Origin: Azolla pinnata
Taxonomy: Eukaryota > Streptophyta > Polypodiopsida > Salviniales > Salviniaceae
DNA length: 64,000 nt
Reading direction: 5' to 3'
NCBI GenBank assembly: GCA_037176905.1
Contig: JBBBWG010006668.1
Span: 19,729 to 83,728, forward strand
The position numbers were made by a program, and so were the translations under genes. How positions within the stretch are numbered: position 1 is the stretch's first letter; each line of letters starts with the position of its first letter. The notes below the pieces were generated by a model. The model made no database searches and had not been told where the DNA came from. It was given only the letters and a program-made list of their open reading frames with translations. Positions 60,245 to 64,000 of the stretch are shown in pieces.

Positions 60245-63166
60245 ATGAGCCTCGCCCCGAGACAGGATGAAATGATGGCGTCGGCTCTCGCTCCTGCCTT
60301 ACCTCTGCGCCTCCTCCCTTCAGGTACATACCTCTGATCGATTCTCTCCCCCCCTCTCTCTCTGTCTCATAACGCTTCATGTTTTGCTTCCTCCCCCGCG
60401 GAAATGCAGCATTCCGACCATGTAAAGGGGGGAAACGTGCTCTTTGCGGTTCTTTGCGTTTCCGGCTTTCCATGGTTTCTTTACCGAACTGGTTGCATTC
60501 CGACAATGAAGGAACATGTAACTGAAATATGTGTGATGGGGGGGGGGGGGGGGGGGGGGGGGGAGGGGGGGGGGGGAGGGGGGGGGAGGGGGGGGGGGGG
60601 GGGGGGGGGGTGGGNNNNNNNNNNAACATTTAACTGAAACCTTTTTCCTGGCCGACCCCCCCCCCCCCCCCCCCCCCCGGATGTAATTCTGGCCAGGACG
60701 CGTGGGTATGGTAGATGCAAAAGAAAATGCTGTGGTTTTCGATTCTCGTTTGCTTCGATGGATATGATCGAAAAACATGCAGGACTAATGGTACTGCAAG
60801 TGATGGATATCTTCGAAGATCGAAGATAGACCTGTAATGCAATTAAATGGTTTCCTTAAATATTACTGGGAATATTTGATATGGACGAATGGAGAATGTG
60901 AAGCTCATTGGATTAGATGAATGTGAGCCATGAACAGAGATTGGAACTTGAAAAGGAATATATCATAAAACTGACGGTTAGCTTCAAAGCTCCTCGAGTT
61001 GAATAAATATCTTCAACAAAGATATCAGATGTGATGAAATCAAGAGTCACAGAAAAATGTGTAAATATCATCAAAGAAAATTTGGGCAAATGGACACGGA
61101 AAACTGCTCAAATGATCTTATGAAGTTGATCGATATCTTGAGTGGTTGTTTGGTCAAATGAATGAATATGGTGGAATGGAAGCTGGGTTTAATGAAATGA
61201 TGAGTGCAAAAATGAGCGAGGAATTTCAAGAATTAGATGATGGTGTCCAAAGGAAAGTTCTGGGATTTCTTTGTAAACTATTGACTAGTGCTTGGATCAT
61301 CATGTGTACAAACCTCATCCCTGCCATTTTATTTCCCTTAACATGCGTATCTGCTCTTGTGCATGGCATCAGGAAATCGCACTCAGATGATGACGATGAT
61401 GATGATGACGACGATGATGAGATTAAATAAACCTGCTTACTAACGATACATTAGATGTATAAATGAATTGGGCTAGTTCAAGGCAGTTACATGGTATGAG
61501 TTGATCTCAGCATGCTTTGGTACGGATAATGGGGAGATATATAAATCGTGACATGTTATATGTTGGTCTCAGCTTACCTTGGTAAGGATGTGGGAGATGT
61601 AAAAAGGTATTAGGTACCTTTCACCAAAAATGTTTAGTTATATTTAACCCATAGATATTGACATATGTTTCCATGCACAATCATTCCCTTTTTTGAAGCA
61701 GTGCAATGTATGCAATCATTTGAAAAGGGTGATTAAATAGAAACCCATCTGATGCTGGGTTTTCTTTGTTGTGCTCCTAAGCAAACAATTTAGGGAACAT
61801 TCCCATTTTTATGGATTTTGACTCCTAGGAAGTTAGCATTCTAATCAGATCGATGCTAGTATGATCATCTCAATGTCCACTTAGTGATTCTCTCTATGTA
61901 CCCTACCCTACTCTTGAGCCTCACAATACAAGGATGCTTTTTATGCTTTTACTGGTCTCTTGCGTTGTTTCTTGAAATTATGTAGTTTATTTCCTTCTTC
62001 TATTGATAACTTTGAGTTCCAAAACTTGAATAGCGTACTTCTTACATTTGATGCAGGCAGACATTCAAATGGCTGTTGTTCTATAATGGTGACAAATAAG
62101 AAGCTACATTTTGGAAATAGAGGAGTGTGTTTTGAGAGTCTTCTTGGGTGAGCTATACTGGGCATATGTATATTTGTGAATATATAATGCTTCGATGTGG
62201 CCTAGTCAGAAGAATGTAAACAAAAATTTGACGAAACAACTTTCTTAATCATATCTAACGTGTTTCTTGCATTTGACATGTTAAGGGTCCACAGTTTCAG
62301 TTACATGAAAATTTGTTTTAAAATACAGCTACAGTTGGCAATGCTCGGGTGTTTTGGCTGTCATTTAGGACCATTGCTTTGGCTCGAATGTCTCTCTTAG
62401 CATTCAAGATGTGTTCTGATTCCTGACATGTGCGATTTTGCAATTTTCATGTTCCGCTTACATATCGCAATCTAAGATAAAAATCACGTTTTTGTCCTTG
62501 CCATGGATGTTATGCAGATTGAAAGAGGATGGCATAGCTCCATAACGTTCCTTGTTTGTTGAACGCAGGGCGCTACATTCGAAGCCACCTCAAAGGGCTG
62601 CATTCTCTGTAATATGTTCATCGGGAGCAGACAGCAAAGAGGGTGAGAACAACCCGAGCAAAGCAAAGCACATCGACGACGGCAACGAGAGCCTACTGGA
62701 GAAAGCATTGGAGGAAGCGATAGAGTCGGAGAACTATTCCGAGGCTGCGAGGCTGAGGGATCGGCTGCGAGCGATGCACGAGACGGAGACGGCGAGGGTG
62801 ATGGCGATGAACAAGACATTCTACCAAGCATTTGAGTCGGGAGATATGAAGCTGATGAGGAGCATTTGGGCGGTGGGGGAGAATGTGCATTGCATACATC
62901 CAGGATCAGGTCGGATATCGGGATATGACATGGTCATTTCGAGCTGGGAGCTGATGATCGGGCCTGAATCGGGGGCACCTCCTCTCAAGATCGAGCTCCA
63001 CAACTTAGAAGTCCAGGTAAAAGACGGTCTAGCGTATGTTACATGCTTGGAAGTTGTTAGGACCCAAGGATCGAGCTGGGGAAAGCAGCTAGCTACCAAC
63101 ATATTCGAGAAACGAGATGGCAAATGGTACATCTGCATGCACCATGCTTCTCACATTACTCTGTGA
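60245..63166 (+). CDS. UVR-motif and SnoaL/NTF2-like domain protein, probably plastid-targeted
   Basis: Exons 60245-60323, 62057-62147 and 62569-63166 give 255 aa with consistent phases. The N-terminus (MSLAPRQDEMMASALAPALP) is Ala/Leu/Pro-rich, acid-poor after residue 9, and looks like a transit peptide; a second start at MMASAL is possible. Residues 99-128 form a UVR helix-hairpin (LLEKALEEAIESENYSEAAR), a motif used for protein contacts in several plastid proteins. Residues 135-255 are an NTF2/SnoaL-like fold: NKTFYQAFESGDMKLMRSIW, VHCIHPGSGRISGYDMVISS, and a C-terminal GKWYICMHHASHITL. Plants have a small family with this arrangement and no firmly assigned reaction. Intron 1 is 1.7 kb and contains the assembly gap and a small ORF. 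The exon 1 assignment is by splice signal and phase only, so it is the least certain part. Confidence 0.88.
60538..60678. other. Assembly gap (10 N) flanked by poly-G and poly-C
   Basis: A G-run of about 77 bases with a few A/T interruptions (60538-60614) is followed by N at 60615-60624 and a 23-base C-run (60656-60678). The same 15-bp text (aacat.taactgaaa) occurs on both sides, at 60513 and 60625. The gap is inside intron 1 of the UVR/SnoaL gene. Confidence 0.95.
61158..61430 (+). other. Small ORF nested in intron 1 (90 aa), doubtful
   Basis: An ATG ORF encodes MNEYGGMEAGFNEMMSAKMS, one hydrophobic stretch (SAWIIMCTNLIPAILFPL) and a C-terminal run of 11 Asp from a (GAT)n microsatellite. 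No family recognised. It may be a chance frame. Confidence 0.2.
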
Positions 63167-64000
63167 CCCACAACCCTGTAAATTGTTTCTGGAAACCTCC
63201 CTGATTGATGATTGGAAGCTTTCCAAGAGGCAAATCTAGTAACACAGAATCAAGTTGAACTGAAAGAAGAGCATGCTCTCCATTAGGATATATATACACA
63301 GTTCTGTGGTCAGAATTTCGATTGTCGTATCGTAATGGACAATGTAAACCCTGGATCGCATTTATGTTATCTTCTAGAACAGCCCAGAGACTGGAGGAAG
63401 AAACGGATTGATGTTATTACAGTTGCAATATGCTGGAACCCCCTCTCTCTATTGATAAAAACGTCTTGTAACTGTCATAACCATTTAGTTGTCACGGTTT
63501 CCCCCCATTTTCAAATGTAATTAACTGAGCAAACTGCCAAGGTTTTCCGGTCAATTTGTACAACAGATTTTGTACTAATCAGACTCCACTGCCATTCTGT
63601 TTCCATTTCGATTCTCAAATAATAGCTGCTGTGTCCATTTCAACTAATGGTGCTTCCACAGAGTTTTATACCAAACACAGTTTCCCACAACCATCTTTGA
63701 TTTCAAACTCGCAACAGCATTTGCAAAATTTTCCCTGATCGATCATCGACATGCAAAAATTGCTGAATTCTCTAGCCTTTGAAGACCGAGCATTACATCT
63801 TGCTAGCAACAGAGAATTTTCGCATTTCAATCTACTGAGCACAACCAGAGACATAATATCGGCCAGCAAAGTAAATATGTTTCAAACAATCTCTCCATGC
63901 ACATCGATCAAGAACACTACATACTATAAGCTCAAGAATTTAGTAATTTTGCAGTTCAGACGATGAGAAGCATAGAAAATCTGAGAGCTGCAACATGTCC
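63167..64000. other. 3' flank of the UVR/SnoaL gene
   Basis: No gene or repeat is recognised. Short frames lack any conserved pattern. Confidence 0.5.

Noticed and set aside
1-64000. CRISPR arrays, operons, riboswitches and bacterial promoters
   Set aside because: The window is plant nuclear DNA; its direct repeats lack CRISPR spacing and no bacterial gene organisation is present.
1-64000. Intact retroelement or virus-derived element
   Set aside because: No reverse transcriptase, integrase, capsid or long terminal repeats could be recognised; only short anonymous dispersed repeats were seen.

Overview
The window is nuclear DNA from a land plant. It holds multi-exon genes with GT-AG introns of about 70 to 3000 bp, and the families present are plant ones: a BBR/BPC GAGA-binding factor, an LPA1-type P-loop kinase homologue, and a PEX13 without an SH3 domain. 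Arabidopsis-type CCCTAAA repeats are also present. I cannot place the species more closely. Nothing bacterial, viral or CRISPR-like was seen.

Layout from left to right. A GATTC-rich and 30-bp minisatellite region (1-345) precedes an 11-exon P4-ATPase phospholipid flippase (+, 1718-8238). A long GATGGT array follows (about 9.5-10.1 kb), then a composite interstitial telomere-like array (11.28-12.09 kb) and GAA tracts. Next come an LPA1-like 2-phosphoglycerate-kinase homologue (+, 12882-17071) and a 10-exon plant-specific Ser/Lys-rich protein of unknown function (-, 22879-18281). A repeat-rich divergent intergenic region leads to PEX13 (+, 26166-30501) and a NIPA-type magnesium transporter (+, 32301-39639). 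The single-exon BBR/BPC factor (-, 42533-41616) is followed by GA tracts and by a second telomere-like array of a different type, TTAGGG, at about 44.4-44.9 kb. Then come ORC6 (-, 50026-47302), an ELMO-domain protein (-, 54428-52067), a 630-bp CATG-rich array, and a UVR plus SnoaL/NTF2-like protein (+, 60245-63166). The first intron of that last gene contains a 10-N gap set in poly-G/poly-C.

For each multi-exon gene I placed exon borders by reading splice signals and reading phase. The exon sums are whole codons in every case: 1225, 780, 839, 328, 356, 246, 225 and 255 aa, with the single-exon BPC at 305 aa. The genes do not form a pathway. They are ordinary neighbouring housekeeping or regulatory plant genes.

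The unusual content is in the DNA between and inside the genes. Both TTTAGGG-type and TTAGGG-type telomere-like arrays occur in one 64-kb window. Local tandem duplications are frequent, and two of them copied a 3' splice site plus the start of the next exon in the same flippase gene. GAA/TTC tracts lie beside most genes.
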